Assembly: GCA_945909635.1 (NCBI GenBank)
Contig: OX246690.1
Coordinates: 1,984,001-2,048,000 of the forward strand
Length of the DNA stretch: 64,000 bases
From: Clostridioides difficile_A
GTDB lineage: Bacteria; Bacillota; Clostridia; Peptostreptococcales; Peptostreptococcaceae
Direction: 5' to 3'
The translations under genes and the position numbers were made by a program. Shown in pieces: positions 41,746 through 50,741 of this stretch (position 1 is its first letter; each line of letters opens with the position of its first letter). The notes below the pieces were generated by a model. The model worked only from the letters and a program-made list of their open reading frames with translations. It was not told where the DNA came from and did no database searches.

Positions 41746-43149
41746 TCATTTTTTTATCAATTGATAACCAAAACAGATTCCTGCTCCTCCAGATTTCTTA
41801 ATTTGATACATTGCTTGGTCTGCTTTATTGATTAATTCTTCTGCATTATTTCCATCTTCTGGATAGCAAGCTATGCCAACACTAGTATTGCAGTATACTG
41901 AGCCATTTTTTAAATTCCATGGTTTTTTAAATCTATTATGTATAAAATTTATTAAATTGCGAATATTATCTTTTGTAATATCCCCACCAATTACAGCAAC
42001 AAATTCATCTCCACCATTTCTATAAACAGAATTCTTAAGAAGTGGAATTGAAGAGAAAAAATCCCCAAGTTTTACAAGGAATTCATCACCAGCATCATGC
42101 CCATAATTATCATTAATTACCTTAAAGCCATCAATATCGAAAAAGATTACATATCCTTGTTCATCTTCTTTAGCATTGTCGATTCTATTTTTACATTCTT
42201 CAATAAGCATCCTTCGGTTTGGCAGACCTGTTAACACGTCATAATTTGCCATATATTCAATTAATTCTTCATTCTTTTTATTATCAGTTATATCTGCACT
42301 ACTAACAAGATGAGCAAGACGACCATCAACCCACCTAAAAGCTGTACTAAATACTCTAAACCACGCTCCATCAAAAGGTCTTTGATAATTCCATGTATAT
42401 ACTCCTGTACTAGTCCCATTTTCATCAATAAGATTTTCTTGTGGACAAAACTCACAAGGAGATGTCTGTCCTGGGAAAAGAATTTGCCAGCATTTATGGT
42501 TTGAAAATTGAGATACGCCACCATAAGGAGCAGCCATTGACTCATTGACATATAAAATATCATATGTATAAAAATCAATTATATAAATATCTATGCCTGT
42601 ATGATTTATTATTCCTTCAAGTGCAGTCTGTGTGAATAAAACTTTATTTCTATGTATTCTTATTCCTAAATACTTTTCAAGCATTGAAAGTACAATGGCT
42701 AATGTCTTAAGTTCAGAATCAGAAAAATCTACTTTACTGCATGTAGTATTTAGAAATAAGATAAAACCATAGTTATTAAAATATTCATCTACTACAGAAA
42801 TTCCAAGCAAAGATTTTGCAGAAAAAATATTCATAAAGTCAATCTCACATGATTTATAATCTTTATTTTTATCTAGGTAGATTATTTCTTGATGAGCTAA
42901 TTGATTTTGAAAATCTGACTTAATTTCACATGCATTGAAACTATTGCATAATTTTATATCATTCAAACTATAATTTTCAATTAAATTAAATTGATTATAT
43001 TGGTCTGCTTCATATACTAAACCACATTCAAATGAGAAGGTATTACAGATAAGTTCAAGAGATTTAGTAATTGTTTTTGTATCTATCTGTTTTCCAATGA
43101 GCATATTAGCAAGTGCTTGAATAAGTGTATAATGTGAGTTATCTTTCAT
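41746..43149 (-). CDS. Diguanylate cyclase with sensory domains
   Basis: The 467-residue soluble protein has a GAF-like N-terminal region (about 1-165) and a PAS-like region (about 170-295). The PAS-like region holds the cysteine motif PCEFCPQ. A GGDEF domain (about 305-467) with intact YRNGGDEF follows. It should make cyclic di-GMP. No RxxD inhibitory site is seen five residues before GGDEF, and no EAL domain follows. The Cys pair and the lack of membrane segments suggest a cytoplasmic ligand or redox signal, by inference. AGGAGG site before ATG. Confidence 0.9.
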   Translation of the reverse strand: MKDNSHYTLIQALANMLIGKQIDTKTITKSLELICNTFSFECGLVYEADQYNQFNLIENYSLNDIKLCNSFNACEIKSDFQNQLAHQEIIYLDKNKDYKSCEIDFMNIFSAKSLLGISVVDEYFNNYGFILFLNTTCSKVDFSDSELKTLAIVLSMLEKYLGIRIHRNKVLFTQTALEGIINHTGIDIYIIDFYTYDILYVNESMAAPYGGVSQFSNHKCWQILFPGQTSPCEFCPQENLIDENGTSTGVYTWNYQRPFDGAWFRVFSTAFRWVDGRLAHLVSSADITDNKKNEELIEYMANYDVLTGLPNRRMLIEECKNRIDNAKEDEQGYVIFFDIDGFKVINDNYGHDAGDEFLVKLGDFFSSIPLLKNSVYRNGGDEFVAVIGGDITKDNIRNLINFIHNRFKKPWNLKNGSVYCNTSVGIACYPEDGNNAEELINKADQAMYQIKKSGGAGICFGYQLIKK

Positions 43150-43600
43150 TTTTACCTCCTAAGTAAAAATCCTGTCAATAACTCATCATTTGGCTAAGTT
43201 TGAAATGAGAATTTCCTTCCTCAAATATAGGTTAAGATAGTTAAACTGACAGTTATCAAAGTTTAAAATTATATTTTTATATTACTAATAATGACTTATT
43301 TAGCTATTTTCTTTTAGTTAATACATATATTATAGTATATTTTTTTAATGGATTAAAGCTTAAAAATTCCTTATGATGCAATTTATTATTATCACTATTA
43401 TATTAAACATTATTACTTAAAAATACATAAAAAAGTAACAGTTTATATTGTAAAAATAAAGAAATAATAAAGGTATTATTTTTTCAATGTTAAGTCAATA
43501 TAATCTGACTATATAAGAGAAATATTGATACTAAATAGTTAATTATGATAAAATAAGTCGATAGATGTTGTAAAGTATTATGAAAATGGAGGAGTAGTTT
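43150..43600. other. Gene-free divergent spacer
   Basis: This 451-bp AT-rich spacer should hold promoters for the diguanylate cyclase and the lipoprotein. I looked for a cyclic di-GMP riboswitch and found none of its conserved core. Confidence 0.45.
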
Positions 43601-44773
43601 GTGATAGGAAGTAGTATAAAAAATAGTAATATAAAAAGTAAAAGAAATTCTAAATTTAAAGCTTTAGTATTTTTACTGATAATATCTATATCGATTTATT
43701 TGACTGGTTGCGATACATCAGATAATGGCAACAATCAATCAAATAACAAAGATTCCTTATCTAGTAGTATATCAAGTGATAAAAATGTAAAAATTCATTT
43801 TATTAACACTGGAAATAGTGATGCAATATTGATTCAAGAGGGTAAAACTTTTACATTGATAGATGGTGGGGATAATGATGATGAAAATTTAATGGTAGAT
43901 TATCTTAATAAGCAAGGTGTAAAAGATATTAAGTATCTTATAGCTACCCATTCTCATGCAGATCACTTAGGTGGACTTGATTCTGTTGTCAAAAACTTTA
44001 ACATAGAGAATGTTTTTGTATCGAATGGTTCAGCAGAAACAAAGAGTTATAGAGAATTTATAAATGCTTTGGTAGATAAAGATTTATCTCCAAGTGTACC
44101 ACTTGAAAATAAGAAGTTTTATTTAGAAGATTCTTACTTTGAAGTTTTAAATACAAATGGTGGAGATACGACTAATGAACAATCTCTAGTTCTTGCATAT
44201 ACTAATGGTAAAGATAAAGCTTTATTTACAGGTGATGCTGAAGAAGGTACAGAAAAAGAGATACTATCAAAACTTAGCAAAGTAGACCTTTTAAAAGTGG
44301 CTCATCATGGTTCTCGTAGTAGTTCATCTCAAGCGTTTTTAGATAAAGTAGACCCTGAGTATGCAGTCCTTTTAGTAGGTAAAGGTAATTCATATGGTCA
44401 TCCACATCAAGAAACAATGAACAAATTGGAAAAAATGGGAGTAAAGGTACATAGAAGTGATGAGTGTTCAGACATAATATTTGAATCGACAGGTGATGGA
44501 GTATTTACAAGTTGTAAAGATGGAAGCTATAAAAAAGGGGTTAGAGAAGATGGAAACTCTGAAAAATCAAATAACAATACAATAAAAAATGAACCTCTAA
44601 ATAAAGAACAAAATGTATCTAATACATCAGAAATAGTGTATTTTACTCCAAAAGGGAAGAGTTATCACTCAACAAAAAATTGTAGTGGTCTTTCAAGAAG
44701 TAAAAAAATATTATCAGGTACTATTTCCGAAAGTAAAAAAAATGACCCATGTGATATATGTTATGGAAAATAA
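43601..44773 (+). CDS. Metallo-beta-lactamase-fold lipoprotein (ComEC C-terminal-like)
   Basis: The 390-residue protein has a signal peptide with lipobox YLTGC (Cys at about 37). An MBL domain (about 65-300) with metal motif THSHADHLGG and VAHHGSRSSSS resembles the nuclease-like C-terminal domain of ComEC/Rec2. A short C-terminal module (about 345-390; VYFTPKGKSYHSTKNC...CDIC) is typical of secreted clostridial MBL proteins. It would act outside the membrane as a hydrolase, possibly a nuclease. GTG start behind GGAGGAG. The function in DNA uptake or scavenging is an inference. Confidence 0.85.
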   Translation: MIGSSIKNSNIKSKRNSKFKALVFLLIISISIYLTGCDTSDNGNNQSNNKDSLSSSISSDKNVKIHFINTGNSDAILIQEGKTFTLIDGGDNDDENLMVDYLNKQGVKDIKYLIATHSHADHLGGLDSVVKNFNIENVFVSNGSAETKSYREFINALVDKDLSPSVPLENKKFYLEDSYFEVLNTNGGDTTNEQSLVLAYTNGKDKALFTGDAEEGTEKEILSKLSKVDLLKVAHHGSRSSSSQAFLDKVDPEYAVLLVGKGNSYGHPHQETMNKLEKMGVKVHRSDECSDIIFESTGDGVFTSCKDGSYKKGVREDGNSEKSNNNTIKNEPLNKEQNVSNTSEIVYFTPKGKSYHSTKNCSGLSRSKKILSGTISESKKNDPCDICYGK

Positions 44774-44816
44774 TAAAAGAGCAAATAATAAAAAATAAAA
44801 TAAATGCATAAAAAAA

Positions 44817-44872
44817 ATAAGCTATAATTAGTAGATAACACATTTTATCTATACGAATAGCTTATTTTTTTA
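44817..44872. terminator. Bidirectional terminator
   Basis: AATAAGCTAT (44817-44826) and ATAGCTTATT (44857-44866) pair and are followed by a T-run. It lies between the convergent lipoprotein and lexA genes. Confidence 0.7.
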
Positions 44873-44887
44873 GTATTCTTTAAATAG

Positions 44888-45523
44888 TTATTTTATAACT
44901 CTAAATACACCAGTTACAATACCTACAATTTCAACTTCTGAATCATTAAGCATAATTGGTTCCATAAAATCATTTTCTGGCTGAAGTCTTATTAAGTGTC
45001 CTTCTTTAAAAAATCTCTTAACTGTAGCAGATTCACCATTTATAAGTGCAACTACTATCTGAGAATTCAAGGCTGTATTTTTTTTGTCTACTACAACGTA
45101 ATCTTCATCTAAAATTCCTGCATTAATCATGCTTTCGCCTTTTACTCTTAATACAAAATTATTACTGCCCTTTACTAAACTGGCAGGGAATGGAATGTAT
45201 TCCTCTATGTTTTGTTGAGCTAAAATGGGTTCTCCAGCTGTTATTTGACCTACTAATGGAAGTTCTATTATTTCTTGATTAGCTCCAGAAACATCATTTA
45301 CTTTACTACGTTCTAAAACTTCAATAGCTCTTGGTTTAGTAGGGTCTTTTCTTATGTATCCCAGTTTTTCAAGTTTATTTAGATGAGAGTGTACAGTTGA
45401 AGTAGATCTTAACCCTACAGCAGTACATATTTCTCTTACAGCAGGTGGATAACCTTTTAATATGATTTGAGACTTTATAAATTCCAATATCAAGACTTGC
45501 TTTTCAGTTAGATCTAAATACAT
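44888..45523 (-). CDS. lexA: SOS repressor LexA
   Basis: The 211-residue protein has a winged-helix DNA-binding domain (about 1-70; GYPPAVREICTAVGLRSTSTVHSHL). An S24 peptidase domain with Ala-Gly cleavage site (QITAGEPIL, about 95) and catalytic Ser (VKGESM) and Lys (ATVKRF) follows. It represses DNA-damage genes and self-cleaves with RecA. I chose ATG 45523 (MYLDLTEKQ) rather than 45535; neither ribosome site is strong. The promoter holds an SOS box. Confidence 0.94.
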   Translation of the reverse strand: MYLDLTEKQVLILEFIKSQIILKGYPPAVREICTAVGLRSTSTVHSHLNKLEKLGYIRKDPTKPRAIEVLERSKVNDVSGANQEIIELPLVGQITAGEPILAQQNIEEYIPFPASLVKGSNNFVLRVKGESMINAGILDEDYVVVDKKNTALNSQIVVALINGESATVKRFFKEGHLIRLQPENDFMEPIMLNDSEVEIVGIVTGVFRVIK

Positions 45524-45580
45524 AACATCACTCATTTCTAAACATATTTTGTTTTTATTTCCATACGTTTTATATTTTTA

Positions 45581-45619
45581 ATTATAACATAATCCATTTA
45601 TATCTGCAAACATTTGTTC
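45581..45619 (-). promoter_or_regulatory. lexA promoter with SOS box
   Basis: On the minus strand TTGCAG (45604-45609), a 17-bp spacer and TATAAT (45581-45586) form the promoter. GAACAAATGTTT (45608-45619) matches the GAAC-N4-GTTY LexA box of Gram-positive bacteria and touches the -35 element. This predicts autorepression. Confidence 0.82.
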
Positions 45620-45626
45620 CTGATTT

Positions 45627-46754
45627 TTAATCATCCTCAATCCATTCAAAATTCTTAACTATATCACGTTTTACATTCTTTTTATGAGCTGCATAAAGCT
45701 GAGTAGTTGTGACATTATCATGGTCAAGTAAGTTTTGAACATCGTATATAGAAAATCCTGTTTGGATTAGGGAAGTCGCAGCAGTTGCTCTTAATTTATG
45801 AGGACTATATCCATTATCTCTAGTCGTATCCAGTGGAATAGAGGTATATTTTTTTACCAATGTTCTTATAGCTTTTGCTGTAATTCTCTTGTTTTGAAGA
45901 GATAAGAATAAAGCATCTTTTTCATCATCGTTTAATAAATCATCTCTTATTCTTTCATTTTGCAAGTAGTCTTTTATTACATGTTCGCAAGTATGGTTTA
46001 TAGGCATTAAAACTTCCTTTCCACGTTTTCTATATATTTTAAATTCTCCTCTTGAAAAATTAAAAGAGGATATGTTTAATTCTCTAAGTTCGTTTAATCT
46101 AAGCCCATATGTAACAAATAGAGCTAAAATAGCTTTATCACGCAATTTAGTCTTTCTCCAATATACTTTTTCTTTTTCTGTAAGACCTTCACCTGTTTCT
46201 ACTGATTCTAACATCTTAGCAACTTCATCTATTTCAAGACGTTTAATAGCATCTGGTTGAGGTTTAGGAAGTTTTATTGGATTAAATCCATCAGTTATAT
46301 TATTATCTATTTGAGAGTTCCTATATAAGAATTTAAATAGAGTAGAGATGGATGATTTTTTTCTTGCCAAAGCTCTATTATTATTTTCAAAAATTAATGT
46401 GTTTTTTTCTGTATTTTTATAATATCTACTACAATAATCACCTAAGAATAAATTTATATCTCTTGATTTTATTGTATTAAAATCATCTTCAGTAATATCT
46501 TTTATACAATCTGCACTTGTTAATTCTTTAGTTTCAACCAAATATGAACAGAAAAAATTTATATCTTCTAAATAAGCAAGTCGTGTGGAAACTGCAACAG
46601 AGCCTTTTAAATATATAAAATAATCCTTCATAAATATAGGAAGTTTATTTTCCAAAAGTAGACATTTTTCTATAAGCTCATTTTCCTTGATGACGATATT
46701 ATCAGGTTTATCTGATTTATTATGTATTTTTATAATTTTCTTATCATTATTCAA
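45627..46754 (-). CDS. Tyrosine recombinase/integrase (XerC/D-like)
   Basis: The 375-residue protein has an N-terminal SAM-like core-binding domain (about 35-160) and a catalytic domain (about 185-370). The domain shows Arg in TYGLRLNELR, HKLR in SPHKLRATAAT, His in LDHDNVTTTQLY and a Tyr at that last site. The tetrad is complete. No mobile-element borders are seen around it, and it lies just upstream of lexA in the same direction, so it may be a resident chromosomal recombinase. TTG start behind AGGAGG. Confidence 0.88.
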   Translation of the reverse strand: MNNDKKIIKIHNKSDKPDNIVIKENELIEKCLLLENKLPIFMKDYFIYLKGSVAVSTRLAYLEDINFFCSYLVETKELTSADCIKDITEDDFNTIKSRDINLFLGDYCSRYYKNTEKNTLIFENNNRALARKKSSISTLFKFLYRNSQIDNNITDGFNPIKLPKPQPDAIKRLEIDEVAKMLESVETGEGLTEKEKVYWRKTKLRDKAILALFVTYGLRLNELRELNISSFNFSRGEFKIYRKRGKEVLMPINHTCEHVIKDYLQNERIRDDLLNDDEKDALFLSLQNKRITAKAIRTLVKKYTSIPLDTTRDNGYSPHKLRATAATSLIQTGFSIYDVQNLLDHDNVTTTQLYAAHKKNVKRDIVKNFEWIEDD

Positions 46755-47060
46755 AATTAAACCTCCTAAAGTAAAAATATAAATCTTTTAAATTATATAA
46801 ATTAATTATAAATCTTTAATTTAATTATTTTTGTATTTTTAAGAGATTAGTAGTGCTTTAATCGAGATTAGCACTAACTATTCCCTAAATCCACATTTAA
46901 AGACTAGTTGTATTTAAGTACTCTTTTTTTATTTCTCAATATATTTTAAGAATTATTCTATAAATATATTGAGAAATTTTATACTCTACTGAAATCTTTT
47001 TTATTTAATATTTTTATATGTTTCTAATAAAACTAAATATATTGTAAAATATACAGCTCT
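46755..47060. other. Intergenic region with two inverted repeats
   Basis: AGTGCT...AGCACT (about 46851-46876) and a 15-bp perfect inverted repeat ATTTCTCAATATATT/AATATATTGAGAAAT (46931-46945 and 46963-46977) are present. The second may be the terminator of the minus-strand membrane protein gene, although the U-run is poor on that strand. No ORF. Confidence 0.5.
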
Positions 47061-47906
47061 TTAATTAAAGTTTTTAAATGGACTGACCAAACTTAAAATA
47101 TAAGATATTATTAGAGTTACCACTGAAAAAATAAGCCCTATCGCCATAAAAAAACTCACAAATATATTATATTGAACTATCAGACTGGATATATTCAAGT
47201 TATCAGGTCCAAGTAAGTATGTAATTAGACTTATCGCAAAAATAACTATGATTATAAAACTCAAACCATTTAAGCTGTTTTTTAAATCAGCACTACTAAG
47301 TGACATATGTGTAGATATAGAATACATTAGGAACATAAATATAAAATACTTCAATGAATATATACTAGGTGTTAACAACATTACTTTTATAAAATTAGAA
47401 ATATCATCTATAATAATGTGCGTAAAACCGTTTATATTGAAACTATTAATCATACTTACATATAATTTTAAGTCTATATTTTGTGTCACTTTCATATAAC
47501 TCTCTGGCAACAATATATTAAAAAGTAAAATAATCATTATTGTTCCACCTATAATAGGTGCAATTCCTATAAAGAAATTTCCTATACTTTGATAAAGACT
47601 ATCTTTCTTATAACTATGACTTACATATCCTAATATGCCATCATTTTTACTTTCTATTGGTCTGAAAAATTTAACTGAATTTACTTTATGCATAAAAATC
47701 AAGCACATTATCAAATGACTAAGTTCATGAATAAATGTTCCTATAGCTCCAGTTACAATAATCCCAGTTTTTCCAAAAGATGAAAATATAAATTTATTGT
47801 TTAGATTTTCTGTAATACTAAAAATCAGTCCAAAAACAATAAATATTCCTAAAAAGCAAAAGATATTTATCATACTTATTTTTAAAATTTCGATTATATG
47901 AATCAT
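47061..47906 (-). CDS. Multi-pass membrane protein with HExxH zinc-protease motif
   Basis: The 281-residue protein has about six or seven hydrophobic helices. HELSH lies at residues 60-64 inside a membrane segment (TGAIGTFIHELSHLIMCLIF), the zinc-binding pattern of M50-type site-2 proteases and related membrane metallopeptidases. The second M50 motif (NxxPxxxxDG) is not seen, so it may be a distant relative. It lies 29 bp after the ACT-domain gene and may be co-transcribed with it. Confidence 0.7.
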   Translation of the reverse strand: MIHIIEILKISMINIFCFLGIFIVFGLIFSITENLNNKFIFSSFGKTGIIVTGAIGTFIHELSHLIMCLIFMHKVNSVKFFRPIESKNDGILGYVSHSYKKDSLYQSIGNFFIGIAPIIGGTIMIILLFNILLPESYMKVTQNIDLKLYVSMINSFNINGFTHIIIDDISNFIKVMLLTPSIYSLKYFIFMFLMYSISTHMSLSSADLKNSLNGLSFIIIVIFAISLITYLLGPDNLNISSLIVQYNIFVSFFMAIGLIFSVVTLIISYILSLVSPFKNFN

Positions 47907-47935
47907 AAATTAAAACCTCATGTAGAAGTATTTGA

Positions 47936-48307
47936 CTACTCTACTTCATATCCATTACAAGTTAGAATTTTACAAGCATTTTCTATATCTTTTTCTTTTA
48001 TTAAAATATAATCTGTATCATATGTAGAAATTGCAAATATGCTTATTTTATTTTCTGCTAATAAGCCACTTAGTTTAGATAAAATTCCTATAAGTGAAAA
48101 ATCTAAAGGTCCTAGTATCTTAAGTATTCTCCACTCTTTTTCTGACTTAACATCAGAAGGAATATTATTATTTGAACATACAACACTTAATTCATCCTCA
48201 GTCTTAGTTATAGAGTAAAAGTTTTTTGTATCTATCCATGTTGGTATTTTACTATCATTATTTAATCTACATACTGCATACTCTTCTGCAAATAATTTTA
48301 ATTTCAT
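47936..48307 (-). CDS. ACT-domain protein
   Basis: The 123-residue protein has a C-terminal ACT-like fold (about 60-123; LDFSLIGILSKLSGLLAENKISIFAISTYDTDYILI). The N-terminal half resembles it too, giving the paired ACT form found in small DUF/ACT (ACT_7-type) proteins that bind amino acids. The start is ATG 48307 behind GGAGGAG; earlier in-frame ATGs overlap the ribosome site. The ligand is unknown. Confidence 0.82.
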   Translation of the reverse strand: MKLKLFAEEYAVCRLNNDSKIPTWIDTKNFYSITKTEDELSVVCSNNNIPSDVKSEKEWRILKILGPLDFSLIGILSKLSGLLAENKISIFAISTYDTDYILIKEKDIENACKILTCNGYEVE

Positions 48308-48387
48308 AATGTACATCTCCTCCAAACTTATTTGTTTACTTAAGATTATACATTAAAAATTATATAAAATAAAACATATAACGTAAA

Positions 48388-48430
48388 AAAGGTTCACTAT
48401 AGTATCCTATTTCTATAGCCAACCTTTAAA
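48388..48430 (-). terminator. Terminator of spoVS
   Basis: On the minus strand AAAGGTTGGCTATAG pairs with CTATAGTGAACCTTT and is followed by TTTTAC. The plus-strand span is 48388-48427. Confidence 0.7.
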
Positions 48431-48458
48431 ACTTAATTAAATTCTAATAAAAGATATA

Positions 48459-48719
48459 TTATCTAGGTTCAATTATAAGTTTAATGGCTGTTTTCTTATC
48501 ACCCTCGATTTCTATATCAGTAAATGCGGGAATGCAAACTAAATCCATTCCACTAGGTGCAACAAAACCTCTTGCTATTGCAATTGATTTTATCGCTTGA
48601 TTTAGAGCTCCAGCTCCTATAGCTTGTATTTCTGCAATACCTCGTTCTCTCAGTACTCCAGCCAAGGCTCCAGCTACAGAATTAGGATTAGATTTTGATG
48701 AAACTTTTAGTACTTCCAT
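48459..48719 (-). CDS. spoVS: Stage V sporulation protein S
   Basis: The 86-residue protein is an Alba-like small protein conserved in endospore formers (MEVLKVSSKSNPNSVAGALA...EIQAIGAGALNQAIKSIAIARGF). It affects progress through sporulation, probably by binding nucleic acid. AAGGAG before ATG. It stands as a single gene and supports a spore-forming host. Confidence 0.95.
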   Translation of the reverse strand: MEVLKVSSKSNPNSVAGALAGVLRERGIAEIQAIGAGALNQAIKSIAIARGFVAPSGMDLVCIPAFTDIEIEGDKKTAIKLIIEPR

Positions 48720-48907
48720 TTCAACATCTCCTTGTTAATTTGTTAAAGTATCCATTACCTAAAGTACTAAATCACAATTGCCATTTACTAATTACAATCA
48801 TCATTTAAAGTATACTTTTATAAAAATATACTTCTATAATTGTTTTAAGAAAACCTTTATTTTTTAAAACCATTTTATAATGAAAAAACTACAAATTTCT
48901 TTATATT

Positions 48908-49852
48908 CTATAAGCATTTTCCAATATTTCTAAATTTATTATATCTTTGAGTCATAATTTCTTCTTTATCCATATCTTTATAATGATTTAATCTTTCTAA
49001 AATATAAGCTTTTATTTCCTTTGAAACAGCTTCTACATCTTTTTGTGCTCCTCCAAGAGGCTCTTTTATAATCTTATCTATTATTTTTAAATCATACAAA
49101 TCATCACTTGTAAGTTTCATAACATTACAAGCTTCTTTAGCTTTAGAAGAATCTTTAAATAGGATACTAGAAAGACCTTCAGGTGATATTACAGAATAAA
49201 CTGAGTGTTCTAACATGCAAACATCATTACCTACTCCAATACCCAAAGCTCCTCCACTACCACCTTCACCAATTACAAAAGTGATTACTGGAACAGAAAG
49301 TTTACTCATTTCAAGTAAGTTTCTTGCAATAGCTTCTCCTTGTCCTCTTTCTTCTGCTTCTAAACCACAAAAAGCTCCTGATGTATCAATAAACGTTATT
49401 ATTGGTCTATTGAATTTCTCAGCTTGTTTCATAAGTCTTAGTGCTTTTCTATATCCTTCTGGATGAGGCATTCCAAAATTTCTTTTTATATTTTCCTTCG
49501 TATCTCTTCCTTTTTGATGACCAACTATAGTAACATTGAATCTTCCTATCTGACCTATTCCTCCAACAATAGAAGGGTCATCTTTAAAAAGCCTATCTCC
49601 ATGAAGCTCTAAAAAATTAGAACAAATGTGTTCTATGTATTCTAAAGTCGTAGGTCTTTTTATATCTCTACTTAACATCACTTTTTCATATGGAGATAGA
49701 TGGGAAAAGGCTTCTTCTTTAAGTTTTTCCAATTTCTCATTAAGTGAATTTATTTTATCACTTAAATCTATATTATTTGCCTCAGAAATAGTTATTAATT
49801 GTTTAATATCATTTTCTAAAACCTTTATTTTTTCGCTATTATTTTCAATCAA
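48908..49852 (-). CDS. accA: Acetyl-CoA carboxylase carboxyltransferase alpha subunit
   Basis: The 314-residue subunit, with AccD, moves carboxyl from biotin to acetyl-CoA to give malonyl-CoA for fatty-acid synthesis. Features are a helical N-terminus, GHQKGRDTKENIKRNFGMPH and FIDTSGAFCGLEAEERGQ with GEGGSGGALGI oxyanion turns. TTG start behind AAGGAGGA. Last gene of accBCDA. Confidence 0.95.
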   Translation of the reverse strand: MIENNSEKIKVLENDIKQLITISEANNIDLSDKINSLNEKLEKLKEEAFSHLSPYEKVMLSRDIKRPTTLEYIEHICSNFLELHGDRLFKDDPSIVGGIGQIGRFNVTIVGHQKGRDTKENIKRNFGMPHPEGYRKALRLMKQAEKFNRPIITFIDTSGAFCGLEAEERGQGEAIARNLLEMSKLSVPVITFVIGEGGSGGALGIGVGNDVCMLEHSVYSVISPEGLSSILFKDSSKAKEACNVMKLTSDDLYDLKIIDKIIKEPLGGAQKDVEAVSKEIKAYILERLNHYKDMDKEEIMTQRYNKFRNIGKCL

Positions 49853-49872
49853 AACAGTTCCTCCTTCATGCC

Positions 49873-50727
49873 CTATTTCTTGTGCATAGCAAGAATTTGA
49901 TATAATACTTCCTTCATTTTTCTTCTATCTACTATCATGTCAATAAAACCTTTTTCAAGTAAAAACTCAGAAGTTTGGAATCCTTCAGGAAGTTTCTGAT
50001 TTATTGTTTGTTCTATTACTCTTGGACCTGCAAAGCCTATCAATGTATTTGGTTCAGAAATTATAATATCTCCAAGCATAGCAAAACTAGCAGTTACTCC
50101 TCCTGTAGTAGGGTCAGTTAGAACTGATATATATGGCAATGATTTTTCTTCAAGTTTAGAAAGTGCTTGAGAAGTCTTTGCCATCTGCATAAGAGATACC
50201 ATACCTTCTTGCATTCTAGCTCCTCCTGAAGCAGAACAAATAATTATAGGTAAATTATTTTCAGCAGCATATTCTATTGAATAAGTTATTTTCTCTCCAA
50301 CAATAGAACCCATACTTCCCATCATAAAATCAGGATTCATTACACAAATAACTGTTTTAATTCCATTTAATCTTCCATAACCTGTGACAACAGCTTCTGA
50401 CTCATTCGTTTTTTCCTTATAAGAGTCTACTTTTTCTTTGTATTTAGGAAAGTTTAGTGGGTTTTGAAATTCTACCTCAGAATTAAACTCCATAAAAGTT
50501 CCCTTATCAATCAATAAATTTATTCTTTTTCTTGCTCTTAAGCCATAATGTCTTGAACATTTTGGACATACAAATGAATTTTCTTCTATGTCCTTTCTAA
50601 ATACATGACTATCGCAACCTTTGCAATAAGTCCAAAATTTATCATCTACACTATTCTTTTTAAAGTTGTCATCTAAAGAAATCGTAACATACTTAGATTC
50701 TTTTGATGATAAAAATTTTTTTATCAT
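49873..50727 (-). CDS. accD: Acetyl-CoA carboxylase carboxyltransferase beta subunit
   Basis: The 284-residue subunit has a zinc ribbon at the N-terminus (CKGCDSHVFRK...FVCPKC) and the crotonase-like carboxyltransferase core (SASGGARMQEG, TDPTTGGVTASFAMLGD). It lies 14 bp after accC and 20 bp before accA. AAGGAG site before ATG. Confidence 0.95.
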   Translation of the reverse strand: MIKKFLSSKESKYVTISLDDNFKKNSVDDKFWTYCKGCDSHVFRKDIEENSFVCPKCSRHYGLRARKRINLLIDKGTFMEFNSEVEFQNPLNFPKYKEKVDSYKEKTNESEAVVTGYGRLNGIKTVICVMNPDFMMGSMGSIVGEKITYSIEYAAENNLPIIICSASGGARMQEGMVSLMQMAKTSQALSKLEEKSLPYISVLTDPTTGGVTASFAMLGDIIISEPNTLIGFAGPRVIEQTINQKLPEGFQTSEFLLEKGFIDMIVDRRKMKEVLYQILAMHKK

Positions 50728-50741
50728 AATCTATTTACTCC

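Noticed and set aside
43150..43600. Cyclic di-GMP riboswitch near the diguanylate cyclase
   Set aside because: No conserved GEMM core or type II core could be found.
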